DNA of 64,000 nucleotides from positions 806,001-870,000 of the forward strand of contig JAACMV010000019.1 of NCBI GenBank assembly GCA_010909725.1, read 5' to 3'. Shown here piece by piece: positions 29,492-41,872 of this stretch (the stretch's first letter is position 1; the number at the start of each line of letters is the position of its first letter). The translations under genes were made by a program, and so were the position numbers. Under the pieces are notes generated by a model. That model was not told where the DNA came from. It saw only the letters and a list, made by a program, of their open reading frames with translations, and made no database searches. This DNA comes from Picochlorum sp. 'celeri'. Its lineage: Eukaryota; Chlorophyta; Trebouxiophyceae.

Positions 29492-31411
29492 TTAATAATC
29501 TCTCCACCCTTTTGTTTCCAGTCGTTCTGCCTTTCCGAGCACCATTTCTTTCATTCCAAGCTGATACTGCATCATTTTCGCAAGAAGTTTCTTGTCTGAT
29601 GATGCCAAAATTCGGACGGCAAGAAGACCTGCATTGGCAGCGTTTCCAATTGCAACTGTAGCGACTGGAACACCTTTTGGCATCTGTACAATGGATAACA
29701 GAGCATCCATGCCATCCAATTTCGCGTTGGCTGGAATGACTGGTACACCAATGACTGGCAATGGGGTCATTGCGGCCACCATTCCTGGCAAGTGGGCAGC
29801 CCCTCCTGCTCCAGCAATGATAGCCTTCAGTCCACGCTCGTGAGCTGTTTTTGCATACTCCATCATTCGTTCAGGAGTTCTATGTGCTGATACAACAGTA
29901 ATTTCACATCGTACGCCAAACTCATCCATAATTTCCGCAGCAGCTTTCATGGTTGGAAGGTCAGAGTCGGATCCCATGATGATTCCCACCTCTGGGGTTG
30001 GGAACACTGAAGAATCTGGAGTGGAGCTTTCCATGAGTTGGTACGTCTCCGAATCAATACGTTGTAATCTTTCTCTGCACGTTGCTCTATCATCACCGAT
30101 GATGGTCACATGGCCAATCTTGCGTTGTGGTGCGACACCCTCTTTGCCATACCAATGGACACTTGCTCCTGGGGTTGCATAGGCTCTTCCCATGAGCGTA
30201 TGTGCGGCGCGCATTCCTGCATCACCCTGGCCTTTCCCTAGTATATTAAGCATAATAGAGCATCCCACCTTGAGATCAGTATCTCCCATGGGCCAACCAA
30301 GAATAGCGCGCAAATGTGCCTCGTACTGGGACATTCCACATGCCTCAATTGTGTAATGGCCAGAATTATGTGGTCTCGGCGCCACTTCATTCAACAACAC
30401 ACTTCCATCTTCCAACAAGAACAGTTCAACACCAAAAACACCTGCGCCTTTGAGACATCCAATCGCTTTTTCTGCCGCCTCCTGAGCAACTGCCAAAATT
30501 GCATTTGGGACACATGCAGGAGCCTCTGTTGTCAGGCATATATTATCCTTGTGGATTGTTTGCACGACTGGGAAAGACTCGACACTTCCATCACGAGATC
30601 GGACAACCATAACAGCAAGCTCGCATACAAAGGGAACCATTTTCTCCGCATACAATCCCTTTTCATACCCACCCAAGGAAGACACGGCACTATCCAAGTC
30701 CTCTTCAGATCCAACGACAGCATTACCTCTTCCATCGTACGCAAGTCTCCTTGATTTAAGCATAAAAGGATATCCATATTTTTCTCCAGCTGTTGCGGCG
30801 CATTTCTCGCAGTTGATTTTCATGAACTCTGGCAGCGGGACCCCATACTCACTAAAATGTTCCTTTTGAAGAAATTTGTCTTGAATCACTTTGACAGTCC
30901 CAGGTGCTGGTTGAACCTCGACACCAGACGCTTCAACTGCTTCAAGAGCATCTGTATCTACATGCTCAATCTCGACGGTCAAAATATCTACCCCAGCTGC
31001 AAACTGTTTCACATCCTCCCCACTGGCAAAACTACCAGAGACATGCTCAGCAACTGAAGAGGCAGGACAGCCTGCCGTTGGATCCAACACTTTGACAGCA
31101 AGACCCATCTTTGAAGCCTCTTGAGAAAGCATTTTACCCAGCTGTCCTCCACCGAGAATGCCAATCACTGTCGATCGTGGCCTTCCGCCTTCTGCAATTG
31201 CATGTGGGCCGTCGTCCTCAGTTGTAGCAAAGACACGAACGCAGTTTTGCTGCTCCTCTCTATCCCGATTTCCATAATATGCATTTCTTTTTGATTGTGG
31301 AAGCCCATCAATGGGAAAAACCTTGCGATGGGGAGTCTGGCGAGAAGAGTGTTTGTTTGAGTGGGTGCATGGCACCCGAATACCACTTTTGGTCGACACA
31401 AACACCTTCAT
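29492..31411 (-). CDS. ADE2: Phosphoribosylaminoimidazole carboxylase, PurK-PurE fusion
   Basis: Converts AIR to CAIR in purine synthesis. 639 residues in the plant/fungal order. N-terminal ~80 residues are basic and Ser/Thr-rich, a likely plastid transit peptide. PurK (about 80-465, ATP-grasp) starts [17 protein letters not shown], with [12 protein letters not shown] and [16 protein letters not shown] as ATP and metal loops. PurE (about 475-630) starts [19 protein letters not shown], with [14 protein letters not shown] and [20 protein letters not shown] at the active site. Both modules look intact. It converges on the GAT-domain gene (57 bases between stops), and its start lies 93 bases from the GCN2 stop. 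Confidence 0.96.
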   Translation of the reverse strand: MKVFVSTKSGIRVPCTHSNKHSSRQTPHRKVFPIDGLPQSKRNAYYGNRDREEQQNCVRVFATTEDDGPHAIAEGGRPRSTVIGILGGGQLGKMLSQEASKMGLAVKVLDPTAGCPASSVAEHVSGSFASGEDVKQFAAGVDILTVEIEHVDTDALEAVEASGVEVQPAPGTVKVIQDKFLQKEHFSEYGVPLPEFMKINCEKCAATAGEKYGYPFMLKSRRLAYDGRGNAVVGSEEDLDSAVSSLGGYEKGLYAEKMVPFVCELAVMVVRSRDGSVESFPVVQTIHKDNICLTTEAPACVPNAILAVAQEAAEKAIGCLKGAGVFGVELFLLEDGSVLLNEVAPRPHNSGHYTIEACGMSQYEAHLRAILGWPMGDTDLKVGCSIMLNILGKGQGDAGMRAAHTLMGRAYATPGASVHWYGKEGVAPQRKIGHVTIIGDDRATCRERLQRIDSETYQLMESSTPDSSVFPTPEVGIIMGSDSDLPTMKAAAEIMDEFGVRCEITVVSAHRTPERMMEYAKTAHERGLKAIIAGAGGAAHLPGMVAAMTPLPVIGVPVIPANAKLDGMDALLSIVQMPKGVPVATVAIGNAANAGLLAVRILASSDKKLLAKMMQYQLGMKEMVLGKAERLETKGWRDY

Positions 31412-31504
31412 TTCTCATTAAATCCGATCAAGTTATTTAAATGTACCCGGTATATCGCATGGCAGGCTCATCTGTACTGGATTCTAAACATTTTCATCTC
31501 TTTT

Positions 31505-34500
31505 CTATGCACTCTTTGTATTCTTCAAGAGTCGAATCAGCATCTGTGATACTTCATCGAGGGCAACATCCTCCTCAAACTTGCCATGAATTTGCTTGAC
31601 CTTCACGGTGCTGCTCATTTGTAGATCATCGACATCAACGATGACCAGGTATGGAATATGCCTCTCTGATGCATAGGCAAACTGCTCCGTCATGCTTGGA
31701 GCTATTGCTGACATCATATCGGCTCGTATGCCAGATTCCCTTAGCATTCTGAGAATTTTGACTCTCTCATGAATTCTAGAGAGGGCTCTGTCTGTTATTT
31801 TCGTGGTCACATTGTTGGTTGCTCCACTTCCTTTGGAGCAGACAAGCACATCAGCAGATGATACCAGGGGAGTTGGCTTTGCAGGGCCACTTACTGCCAA
31901 TCTGTCAATGTTTATGGTTATTCCGACACCGCCGCATGGGGGCTCTCCTACATGCTGCTGCCCAAAGGCAACTTTCTGGCTTGCCCAAGATGCCCGAATT
32001 AATGCATCAAACCTCCCTCCTGCAGCCACCAGAGTACTGGAACCATCCATGTCGTCAACAAGATGAAGCTCGAACAGAATTCCTGAGAAATAATCTTCCT
32101 GAGGGGAAAGAAGAGGATCTAATACAACATGAGTGTTTGGAACCCCGAAAGAATCCAGGAATGAGTATAGGGACTTTAATTCTTCAAACCAAGCATGGGT
32201 TTGGTGGACCGTCTGCCCTGTCCCTTTTGATTTTTTCTGAGGGATAAATACGTTTAGTTTGTGAAGAATGGACTGGAAATCTCCTGAGCATTGTACAAAT
32301 ATTTCTTTGATCTTTGACACGATGTCTCTAGCCAAGCCCAGTGCAGTAAGTTCCTGCCCAACTGTGGTCCATTTTGTACTTCTTGCTTGCGTGTTTGAAG
32401 GGGATACAGACATGGCTACCACCCTGAGATGTCGATATACTATTTCTTGCATATCTTTTGGTAGGTTGAGCCTGGTCATCACCGCGTGAAGAAGTTGGGA
32501 ATGACTTATCCTCAACTCCCATGTGTCCAAGTTGTCAATGCCATTCAGTGCGTTGCAGACAACTGAAATGAGCTCAGCTTCTCCAAGAGGAATATTTATA
32601 CCTGTAGTAGACGCCAATGGAATCAAGGCATCGAGATCTGCGAACATGAACGACTTTGGCATGGAACCATGTAAGCTATCTCGATAAATTGTTGAAATCT
32701 CAAAACGCTTGAACCCATCCTGTATTGTTGGGCTTCTCTCACCGTCAATGACGCGCGACAATGCCCATTCAACGAATTTTGAGCGCAATTCTTGTCGTAA
32801 TGCAATAAAGTCACCATGTGAGGTCATGGCAATCACAGAACTTGCTGATGCATCCACTGACACTCCCACCCCTTTGGACCCCATTTCAATGGCTCCAGCT
32901 TTTCTGAATTCTTTGCTGAAAATCTTCATGAGTTCTGTTCGACGACCAAGTCGGAGATTCAAATCAATATCTGGAGCACCTGGGTATTCAACGAGATCAA
33001 AGGAAGTCTTTTCCTTGGTTTGATCTTGATTTCTCAATTTGAAAAGTTCGAGGACAATTTTATCCCGAGCAGAAGGATTATCCGGCAGAGACCTAATCAA
33101 GTCTGTCAAATCATCATTTGCTATAGTAGCTGGAATGTAAGAAGATTTGAGTGCCTCATATGCTGTCGGTCGCTTTTGTGGGTCATTTGACAGGAGCCAA
33201 GACACAAGTCGAGCAACATCAGGATGATTCTCTTGGAATGGTTTGGGGAGCTTTCCACGTTCTCGTAAATCTCTCAGTGTGACAAATCGCTCCATTTCTG
33301 TCTCAAATGTATTCCAAAGTTCAAACACAATGATGCCAAGGCTGAAAATATCCACTTTCTCATCATATTGGCGATGGCTCCCAGCCTCTGAAATCTCAGG
33401 AGCAATATAAAAGCCTGTTCCACACACTCCTGTGGTTCCCTGAGTATCGTCATATTTATTGCTCTTTTCAACTGCTTCAGTTTCAAAAACTTTCTTCTCT
33501 TGACCTGTGAGGTCCTTGGCAAGGCCAAAATCACCCAGTTTGCAATCCCCAAGCGAATCAATAAAAATATTTGCAGGCTTCAAGTCTCTATGAATAACAC
33601 CTTTCTTATGCATGTAAATCAATCCGGATAGCAACTGCCTCACTATTTTCCACCTTTCTTTATCATCTTTCAGATGTTCATCCATCAGCCTTCGAAGTGT
33701 CGATTGGCAATACTCCATTTGTATATACAGGCATTGAACTTCCTTGGCTTCCTCTGCTGAGGATCCATCCGCGTCGTCATTGTCGTCGCTGTTTGTACTA
33801 TTATCTGAATAAACCTCAGAATTTGTTGATTCATCACTGAATATTTCATCTTCACTTGATGTATCATCGACCCCTCCTACAGACGTCTCCAACCATGCTG
33901 CATAATAGCGAACAACATGCTGGTGTTGCATCCGCGAAAGAGTCTGCACTTCTCTCATAATCTTTTCAAACTCTTCTCCTGGAGTGTTGAGAGTGACTCG
34001 TTTGACGGCATAATATCGTCCATCAAACTTGTGCACAGCAAGATACACTTTCCCGTAGCCACCTCGCCCAAGCACCCTCACCTCATTGAAGTCAGTTGCA
34101 TACCGACCAAGCAAAGGAGTCGTACCAGCTCTGTCTTGCTGCTGAGATTGTTGCTCATGAACATCGCCATATGATTGTCTTTGTTGCAAAACCCGAGAAT
34201 CGAATGAGTCCAACCACCCCCAGAAGGAGTTCAATGAGGTATTCCTCTGCCTGGTGCGAGAAAAAGACCGCGTGAAAGCCACCTTGAACATGCTATGATT
34301 CTTTATCAATATACCTCCAAGCCATGACGGTATTAGATCTAATGCTACATACTCTCGAACGGCATCCCCATACCACATTTCATCTCTCATCTCAAACAAC
34401 AATCTTCCAATTAGCATATCCCGTTGTAAATCAGTATAGGACACTTCGCCTCCAAAGACCTCGCTTCTGATACTATGCGAATCTTTTGAATGCGACGACT

Positions 34501-35427
34501 TTGTCAAATCAAGGAGTTGTCTCACGATATCTGGGATATTTTTTATTTGTCGAAAGCTGTTCACCAATGAACCAAAACTCCTTCCTTCTGTTGTTGTCGT
34601 AGCCAATGTTGTTGTTGTTGTTGTTGTACATTCTTCAGAGGATTCATTGGCGCCTATAGTAGTATTCCCATGTATTGTAGTTCCATCTCCAGCAGTATCT
34701 GTATCACTCTCTTCCACGTGTGTGCCCTGTTCCTTGCTTTCTTGTTTCCTGTGCTGAGCAACTGCCTTTGGTGTCCTACCATTCCCATCTGCCACCACAT
34801 CTGGAGACTCATCGAACAACTCACCCCCACTAAATCGGAATGAAAGTCCCTCTGACCGCCCCATAGACGAGGCATCCTTCTGCCTCATTTGCATCTCCTC
34901 CCACAATGACTTTGGCTCATCAACTGGCGTCTCCTCATTCACCTTTTGCAATTCCTCTTGCAAGATCTGGATAATCTGAAACGAACACACTTCCTCAGAC
35001 AGGGCATACATCTCCACAGCCTCGTGTAAAGACTTGGAAATCCTCCTCAGTTCCATAACAGGGATTCCGTTATGTGCATCCAACTTGAACTGAAGTGGAA
35101 CTTTGGGATATTCCTTTGGAAACCTGCAACACCGAACAGATACATCGCGTCAACCCCATTAAATCGAATGGTATACCATTGAATTATATCTATCCATGCA
35201 AATAATATGGATACTGCAACGCACGCGAGATGCAGGGTCACTGAAACGTGATTTTCTTCCAACATTGCCTCATGCGGGACAATCTGCAGCGAACATCGAT
35301 TTGGATCATCCTGATTCACCTCACATTCTGACCCAAAAATAGCCTGAAGTGCAAGCTTCTCGTCTTCGACATCGGTATTCACCCAACTCTCCTTCCGCTT
35401 TGCTTTTTTGTTCTTCTTGTTGCCCAT
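31505..35427 (-). CDS. GCN2: eIF2-alpha kinase GCN2
   Basis: Senses uncharged tRNA and phosphorylates eIF2-alpha. Exons 35427-35225 and 35123-31505 (101-nt intron) give 1273 residues. The N-terminal RWD domain spans the splice (DEKLALQAIFGSECEV, then FPKEYPKVPLQF). The kinase domain begins VLGRGGYGKVYLAVHKFDGR, with the Lys in YAVKRV, a long acidic insert (SSEDEIFSDESTNSEVYSDN) typical of eIF2-alpha kinases, catalytic HRDLKPANIFI and the DFGLAKD loop. The HisRS-like region starts LRLGRRTELMKIFSKEFRKA. The degenerate kinase domain of yeast and animal GCN2 is not visible between RWD and kinase. A poly-Thr run comes from an ACA/TTG microsatellite near 34600. Confidence 0.94.
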
Positions 35428-35585
35428 GGTCTGTTTCGTCTTCGGGGAAGAGATTTCTATACCTATCGCATTGTTTTGTTGAATATATTACACATGTTCA
35501 TATATTTTGAATGATGCAATACGAAATACACAGACAAACAAGTGCCTGGGTCCATCTATTAATATTTATAATAGTGGAGTGTGCA

Positions 35586-36922
35586 CTACATATCTTCCTG
35601 AGCCATGTAATGAGCCATCTGCTCCCTCTGTCTCAGTTCAGCCTTCCTTCTGAACAAGTCTTTTTCAAACCCATTGCTCCGGTCAACGCCATCCCAATGC
35701 CTTCCAGGTCGGATCCCAAATCTATTCACTGGTGGACCCATGTTACGGTTCAACCAACTATGCTTGGGTATATCTAATGGGACGTTGAAGCCCGCCTTTT
35801 TCAAATCTTTTGCAAATCTATCCAATAACGAGGTATCCCTCTTAAGGTCGGGGCGTTGCTTGGTACCCAGAATGTGAGCCATTGGGTCATCCCACCTGGA
35901 TGCAGCTGCTCGAGTGGATTCATGCAATCCCTCAGCGCGACCACCATGTGATTGCTGTAATCCTCTACCCCACGGAATCTCAGATCCTTCTAGATATTTA
36001 TTTTCCTGAGATTGTTTCCGCCGCATAGCCTCCTCGTACTCTTCCTTGGAGATGGCCTGCCCATCCTCTGTTCTATACACAGTGCGCGCTCCCCTTCCAG
36101 TAACATCATCACCTAATTCCTCCAACCGTTTCTGCTCTCTAGCCCTCTTTTCTTCCATTTCCTTTCGCAATTCTCTCCCAGACACCATGCCGGCCAGCGT
36201 ACCATCTGACATCCTGACAGCATCCTCACTTTGCTGCTGCTGCCTCCGTGGAGGAGATACATCGCCACTGCTTATTGATCCCTGCGGTCTTCTTGGGGGA
36301 GATGCATCGCTCTGGTCATCAGAATCTTCCACATCACTGTCATGCCGCCCTGATGCTCGTCTCCTAGGAGGAGACACATCACCATCATCATCAGAATCTT
36401 CCACATCACTGTCATGCCTGCCTGATGCTCGTCTCCTGGGGGGAGACATGTCATCTTCAGAGCTCTCTCCTCCTCCACCTCCACCTCCCTCCCCGCGATG
36501 CCCGTCTCCTTGATCCAACAACAACTGCCTTTCCCTCAACTCTTGCAACTGTCTCCGTTCAAACTCATCAGCATTGGCCACAACAGGCCCATCTACATCA
36601 TTCAATCACATGTTATAAACCATATAAAGGCGTACTCGAGTGATATATACGCACCGTCGTCCTCCATAGCGCCTGCATTGACATCGTTCTTGGCATCTCT
36701 CGCAACAAAGTCTATATCCTCATCCACGATAGCGACTGAACCCGCCACAAGCTTCTTTTTACTCTTTTTCTTCTTTTTTCGTTTCTTCTCATCGCCCTGG
36801 TTTGATCCATATTGCGCACTGAGGTAGTCTTGTAACTTTTTGACTTTGTCAGGATCCTTCTTTTTGGTTTCCTTCTTCTTCTCTTCTCGTAGGCTACTCA
36901 ATCCAAACACATTGACATCCAT
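35586..36922 (-). CDS. BUD13: Pre-mRNA splicing factor BUD13 (RES complex)
   Basis: Subunit of the retention and splicing complex that joins the activated spliceosome. Exons 36922-36655 and 36592-35586 (62-nt intron) give 424 residues. Exon 1 has a Lys-rich stretch and LQDYLSAQYGSN near the N-terminus. The middle contains SPPRR-type repeats with acidic Asp/Ser stretches, as in BUD13 orthologues. The conserved C-terminus includes YRTEDGQAISKEEYEEAMRR and NRFGIRPGRHWDGVDRSNGF. A nearly exact 72-bp tandem repeat encodes two SPPRRRASGRHDSDVEDSDD units. Confidence 0.94.
36316..36459. repeat. Tandem 72-bp coding repeat inside BUD13
   Basis: Two near-identical copies begin at 36316 and 36388 and encode a 24-residue unit with RRRASGRHDSDVEDSDD. 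The high DNA identity points to recent duplication or slippage. Confidence 0.75.
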
Positions 36923-37256
36923 GATGAAAAAAATAAAAGATTTTATACTGTTACTATTATCAGCACCTATTGGTTGAATTTACACAGGACTCCAAGAAAC
37001 TAATATCAACTTGATATTGGCATTTCCCAAGTTGGGAATCTCAAAAAATCCTCCTCAGTGGAATCTGTGGCATGATGATACATCCTACTAGTATGTATGT
37101 GCATAGAGTATGGATAACAACGTATTGCGTATTATAATGCGGTTGAGTTTTTGATGCAGCTTGAACTTGGCTGCAGGGCTCCTTGTTTGAAGGAAACTTT
37201 TGTGGTCTGAGAAAGAAAGTCAAGGGCCTCTGGTGCTGTGATAAGCATGCAAGGGA
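36923..37256. other. Intergenic region
   Basis: 334 bases between the BUD13 start (minus) and the stop of the Cys-rich surface protein (minus). AT-rich, no credible reading frame or repeat. Confidence 0.4.
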
Positions 37257-38261
37257 TCACACGATGCCGAGTACAATGCCAAGCATGACGACAGGCTTGA
37301 CGTAAGGGGCCAGTGCTGAAGATTGAGGTGATGACACAGACTCCAAGCGAATGGATGTGGGGACATCAGCCCAGGTGGATATTCTATCCTGTCCATCCTC
37401 ATCAACGGTGTGACAATTCGTGCCATTATTTCTGACTGATGGAATAGACGCATTCGTATATAGACACCAGTGACCCAGATTTGTCAAGATATTTGTATCA
37501 GCACCTTGTAGAACGACTACTGGTTTTGAATAGTCGAAATTGTCAGAGAACAAAACTGCCCTCATCTCACTTCCAACACGAAGGCCGGCTAGATCCTCCA
37601 CCAACTCGTCTGCGAGAGTAAAATCCCCATATTCACAGATTGTTTGGGCAGGGTCCTCAGAAAGGTTACTATAGAGGTAGACACATGACTCGGAGGGGTC
37701 CTCCAACTCTTTACCCAGGGATTGCTTGGGAGGACATTTGCAAGCCTCCTCACAAGCCCCGTCATATCTAAAGCAGAGAGGCCCAGTTGATGGACAAGCA
37801 TGATTGGATCCTGGAATCCTCCGATATTTACCGCACGACGCGCCAAGTGTGAGAGGTGTTGTGTCAATAGCTTCATGGGGCTCTCTTGGCACACATTCCT
37901 CTTGGCCTTCTTCTCCAACCTTCTTCTCACCTTCTTCACAGCCCTCGTCGGTTAACAGACATTTCGTGCCATTGAACAAAACGCCCTGCTCACAGAGCAA
38001 GGAGGGTTCCTTGATCGTATAATACCCTCCCTTCTTCACACAAGGCTGATCCATCAGACAGTCTTGAACTTGCCACAGGCGAGTCAAATTTTCATTTGCC
38101 TCACATGTACCAAGAGGGATTTCAATGTTGCAGTCTTCATGTAGTGCAAGAACTTGCGCGGCCAAGGCAGCCACGAGGCAAAACATTGTCCAACGGATGC
38201 TGGCCAACCCACTGGGACCTGGCGGCCCACTCAAACTCCTCCTGTTTCCACTGGTGAACAT
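37257..38261 (-). CDS. Secreted or GPI-anchored Cys-rich surface protein
   Basis: 334 residues from ATG at 38261. A second ATG at 38186 begins directly at the signal peptide (MFCLVAALAAQVLALHEDC) and may be the true start. About 18 cysteines occur in the ectodomain, in pairs such as LLCEQGVLFNGTKCLLTDEG and ACEEACKCPP, with several N-glycosylation sequons (NLT, NGT, NLS, NAS). The C-terminus ends in a hydrophobic stretch (VKPVVMLGIVLGIV) without basic anchor residues, which suits GPI attachment. I recognise no named domain. Cell-surface location is inferred. Confidence 0.68.
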   Translation of the reverse strand: MFTSGNRRSLSGPPGPSGLASIRWTMFCLVAALAAQVLALHEDCNIEIPLGTCEANENLTRLWQVQDCLMDQPCVKKGGYYTIKEPSLLCEQGVLFNGTKCLLTDEGCEEGEKKVGEEGQEECVPREPHEAIDTTPLTLGASCGKYRRIPGSNHACPSTGPLCFRYDGACEEACKCPPKQSLGKELEDPSESCVYLYSNLSEDPAQTICEYGDFTLADELVEDLAGLRVGSEMRAVLFSDNFDYSKPVVVLQGADTNILTNLGHWCLYTNASIPSVRNNGTNCHTVDEDGQDRISTWADVPTSIRLESVSSPQSSALAPYVKPVVMLGIVLGIV

Positions 38262-38779
38262 CTCACTTGGTATCCACTCCGACGCACAGTGATCGTATAG
38301 CCTGGAAGTATGATACTTTTTCAATATATTTGCAGTACCTTGGTATTGATTATTACTATTTGAAGTGAGGGCAATGGTCGCCGGGACACTTTTTCATCGT
38401 TGTCGGAATGTAAAATCTCCAGGGTCGAAGACGGATATGATGAAATGGACAACTGTAAGGACCACTCCTCCTCAAAACCATGTGTGAGCTTGTTACCAAA
38501 AGACAACACACAGCATGCCACTATCTGCTCATCCTACGATCCTCCATAGTAGTATCATATCTCTGTCGAAGAATCGGGCCGTATAAAATAAACATAATTG
38601 CGCCACAAAAACCATCCGAGTTGAACAGCATGTTATTCACCCGTGCATCTCCTTGAAAATAGACATGTTGGTATATGCATCACAAATCATCCACAATCAC
38701 GTATCTATTTTTACATAACCGTCATAAGAATATAAATGAATCAAATAAACTGAGTATAGTACAGCAACAAGAAGAGGAG
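38262..38779. other. Intergenic region
   Basis: 518 bases. It contains the leader of the Cys-rich surface gene and the 3' region of the R3H gene. The open frame at 38321-38521 (minus) lacks protein character. No repeat was recognised. Confidence 0.4.
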
Positions 38780-39736
38780 TTACAAAATCTGAACACGGCA
38801 TTGGTTTGGCATAGCTGACACAAAATCCCCTATGCTACAATACAGATGACAGTCGCCGTCATGAGACTCGTGCAGACCCGACACTCGGACAAATCGCTGC
38901 CCATCATCCGTCCTCTCGAGTGTTCTCGACTCCAACCCATGCAAGGTGGCAATGGAATGTGTCAACAAACGCCCAAAACCATCCTCAGCATGCACATCCG
39001 CAAAAGATACCTCTCCCGAGAGACATGGCAACATATATGATTCTATATCATACAAAGTCTGTCGATGCGTCTTTTTTAACGCAGATTTACCGCTCAACGA
39101 TACATTCTTCCGCCATCGGCGTGCATAATCCTGCGCCACGGCCTTCTTCCTCTCCTCCAGACTTGGATATGGTTGTTGTTCTTGGCCATCCTCTTGAGCA
39201 GTGCCATGATGATGCATCTCCTCTCGAAGCTCCCTCACATGCTTTTCCCATTTCTTTAGTATTCGCTCCTGCGTGTCAGCATTCACAGAAAGAAACATCT
39301 GCCACAAGACATGAACGTCATCGTCCTGAGAGACCTGGTAAAAAGCAGACTTTGGGGCATGAACATTACCAAACGGAACGGGCTTGAACAACGCATCAAT
39401 ACCGTCCGCTGTCAACTCGGCCGTCATTTCTCTCAGTAAAAAGTCATTGACGTAGCGCCTCTGCTTCCTCTGCCCTAATTTATTCAGTGAATTCACCTCA
39501 GTCTCATCCAAACAGGAAAGCCAAGCCCCAGCACTGGATGCTGCCGTCCATCCATGTTGCGGTATCTTCTTCCTAGCACGCTGATGCTTTGTTCGAGCGC
39601 GCTTCTCAGGAGTACGAGACTCCACCACAAAGGCGCCAAATGGTCGCCCGTCAGGCATGAGGTAGGGTCCCGTAATACTATTCATAGGTCGTTGAGTCCG
39701 TGGTGTCACAACCCCACTCGGAGACGCTTCCGCCAT
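38780..39736 (-). CDS. R3H-domain protein (R3HDM4-like)
   Basis: 318 residues, single exon, starting MAEASPSGVVTPRTQRPMNS. A central block, SLNKLGQRKQRRYVNDFLLR near residue 85, resembles the R3H-associated N-terminal domain. The C-terminal part, near residue 260, reads RLLTHSIATLHGLESRTLER followed by GQRFVRVSGL, the R-x3-H plus basic pattern of an R3H single-stranded nucleic-acid-binding domain. A helical, Glu/Arg/His-rich linker joins them. Function is unknown; RNA or ssDNA binding is inferred from the domain. Confidence 0.6.
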   Translation of the reverse strand: MAEASPSGVVTPRTQRPMNSITGPYLMPDGRPFGAFVVESRTPEKRARTKHQRARKKIPQHGWTAASSAGAWLSCLDETEVNSLNKLGQRKQRRYVNDFLLREMTAELTADGIDALFKPVPFGNVHAPKSAFYQVSQDDDVHVLWQMFLSVNADTQERILKKWEKHVRELREEMHHHGTAQEDGQEQQPYPSLEERKKAVAQDYARRWRKNVSLSGKSALKKTHRQTLYDIESYMLPCLSGEVSFADVHAEDGFGRLLTHSIATLHGLESRTLERTDDGQRFVRVSGLHESHDGDCHLYCSIGDFVSAMPNQCRVQIL

Positions 39737-40265
39737 CAGTCCTCACGTATTATTGTTTGTTAATTCTGAAAGTAGTGGCAATTGTTGTCGTAATATAACC
39801 GCGTCTCGGCAGGAAAGGCAAACGTTTCCATGTGAGGCTAGAAAAAACAAGGCCCGTGTTTCATTCGTATGGTTCCTTGTCAGAACGACATAGCCGTCAA
39901 CTTAATTTGATTTTAATTGAATGACTGGATACAGAGGAGCTAGAACGTGTCTTGTACCAATGTAGAGGAGAAGAGAGCATATGCTCCGTTTTATCTTTTT
40001 AAGGAGACAATGGTCCCTAAACAAGACATTAAAAACATATAGGAAAGGCAACCGACGATACGAGTCAACAGCACGAGCACTGATGCGTAGATATATAAAT
40101 CTAATAACGAAACCATTGAGCAAACAAAATAGTAGTCCTTCTACCCGACTGTCGGTGCCAGCGCGACTGACTGATTGTTTGATTTGTCGATCGCTTTCTT
40201 CTTGGACCGGGAAAGCGATAGGATAGGATATCAACACGAGTATAAAACAATATTAATAATAGAGT
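39737..40265. other. Divergent promoter region
   Basis: 529 bases between the R3H gene (minus) and proteasome beta4 (plus). Open frames on both strands near 39902-40237 overlap each other and show no family resemblance. A TATA-like run lies near 40093. Confidence 0.4.
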
Positions 40266-41039
40266 ATGGATTTCTTGGCAGGTGTGTTTGGAAAACCAAC
40301 CGGATGGTCCAGTAGCGAGAAAGAACCCAGCAGGTTCTTCTTTCTTTCCTTCTTCTTCTACCTCACGCCTTCTTGTTCATCATGACTGTGGTATCCCTGT
40401 AGGTATTCGAGGACCGGACTTTGTCATGCTGTGCAGTGACACCTCTGCTGTCCAAAGCATTGTCACAATGAAGCAGGATGAGGACAAACTTGTCCCAATT
40501 GATTCACACAAGCTCTTTGCCATCAGTGGAGAGGCCGGTGATCGTGTCAATTTTACAGAGTTCATTGCAGCAAATGTTAGATTATACGCGTTTAGAAACG
40601 GTGTGGATTTGAGCACAAAGGCAGTGGCTAATTTTACAAGGAATGAGTTGGCCACAGCACTCAGAAAGTCCCCGTATCAGACCAACTTATTGATTGGGGG
40701 GTATGATGAGCACTGCGGTCCTTCTCTGTATTGGTGTGATTATCTGGCAACCATGCACGAGCAGAATATTTGTGGAAGTGGGTATGGATCGTACTTTGTT
40801 CTGTCTCTGTTTGACAAGCTTTGGAGGAAAGATTTGACCGAGGCAGATGCATTGAGTATGATGCGTAAAGGTACGTGATTCTTGCGTCTTTTCTTCTCTT
40901 TTTGTGTTTCGTATGATGTAGAGGATATGATGTTGCTGTAGGGATTGAGGAGGTCAAGTCACGGTTGGTTGTTGCACCCCCTAAATACATTATCAAAATC
41001 ATCGATAAGAATGGCATTCGCGTTCTCGATGAGGTGTAA
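40266..41039 (+). CDS. PBD: 20S proteasome subunit beta type-2 (beta4)
   Basis: Non-catalytic beta4 subunit of the 20S core. Exons 40266-40281, 40403-40870 and 40942-41039 give 193 residues (human PSMB2 has 201). Exon 1 is 16 nt and encodes MDFLA plus one base. After splicing the start reads MDFLAGIRGPDFVMLCSD, collinear with PSMB2. Family segments include KLFAISGEAGDRVNFTEFI, LYAFRNGVDLSTKAVANFTR and LLIGGYDEHCGPSLYWCDYL. The last exon ends IIKIIDKNGIRVLDEV. As expected for beta4, there is no N-terminal catalytic Thr. Confidence 0.95.
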
Positions 41040-41872
41040 ATATGATTTATTCTGTATGTATGAGACAATGATGATATGTCTGACGAAGGCGATCTGACAT
41101 GAGCCTTCATGCACTCCCCACATGTGGATTCATGGCATTCGCTGTGGGTCCGGATGGGGCATTGGTCCCACGGGACCTCCCGACCACCCTCGGAAATATC
41201 ACCTAGGACGACCCCAATCTACCATTCCGATACTAGAACGCATGATACTACACCCGGTAGTCAGTATAAAAAGAACGTGGACGCACACAGGCTATATATA
41301 TATATATATATTCTGCGTGTACGATCCTTGTTGAAAAGCACGCAAAAGAGCAACCGCTGGTTCCTCGTGCTGGTCTGGGTTGCTTTTGTGGCACGTGGGA
41401 ATATCTTTCATCCTACAGGTGAGTTGACAATTCAAATGGTGGATTTGAAGGGAAGGAATATGGTTTTTATTCGATATGCCGCTGCGAGGGTCATTTGTGC
41501 GACACGAGAGCCACCAGCAACCAGTGCAGAGGTCGGGAGGCGTGGGGAACGCTCGTGTTTCTGAGCATCGTACTGGTGGAATTGGAACGTCAATACGTTT
41601 TATGACGACAGATATAGTTTTTGTGCAGCTGTACGAGTGCTTGTGTGGATAGATACCCAGTCGCTGGACAAGAGTCACGAGAGTGGTACTGCCAGCTGCA
41701 GATCGTGAATGATATCCATCCCGTGCATGTGATCATTATTGAGGTTTTTTTGGAAGGAGCATAATGTATACATATACTCCGATACTGTGAGAATTTGTTC
41801 CGTACATGTATATCAAAGAGTGCAACGTGATTTGTAGTACCCAAAAGAAGAAGAGCGAAGAAACACACAAGG
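41040..41872. other. Noncoding region with (TA)n microsatellite
   Basis: 833 bases before the large PPR gene. A (TA)9 run lies at 41293-41310. An ATG-initiated frame at 41109-41564 crosses the microsatellite and shows no family resemblance, so it was not accepted. A short perfect hairpin (ggtccc/gggacc) occurs near 41164-41177. Confidence 0.4.

Noticed and set aside
41109..41564. ATG-initiated 151-codon frame upstream of the large PPR gene
   Set aside because: It runs through a (TA)n microsatellite, producing a YIYIYI tract, and has no recognisable domain or splice partner.
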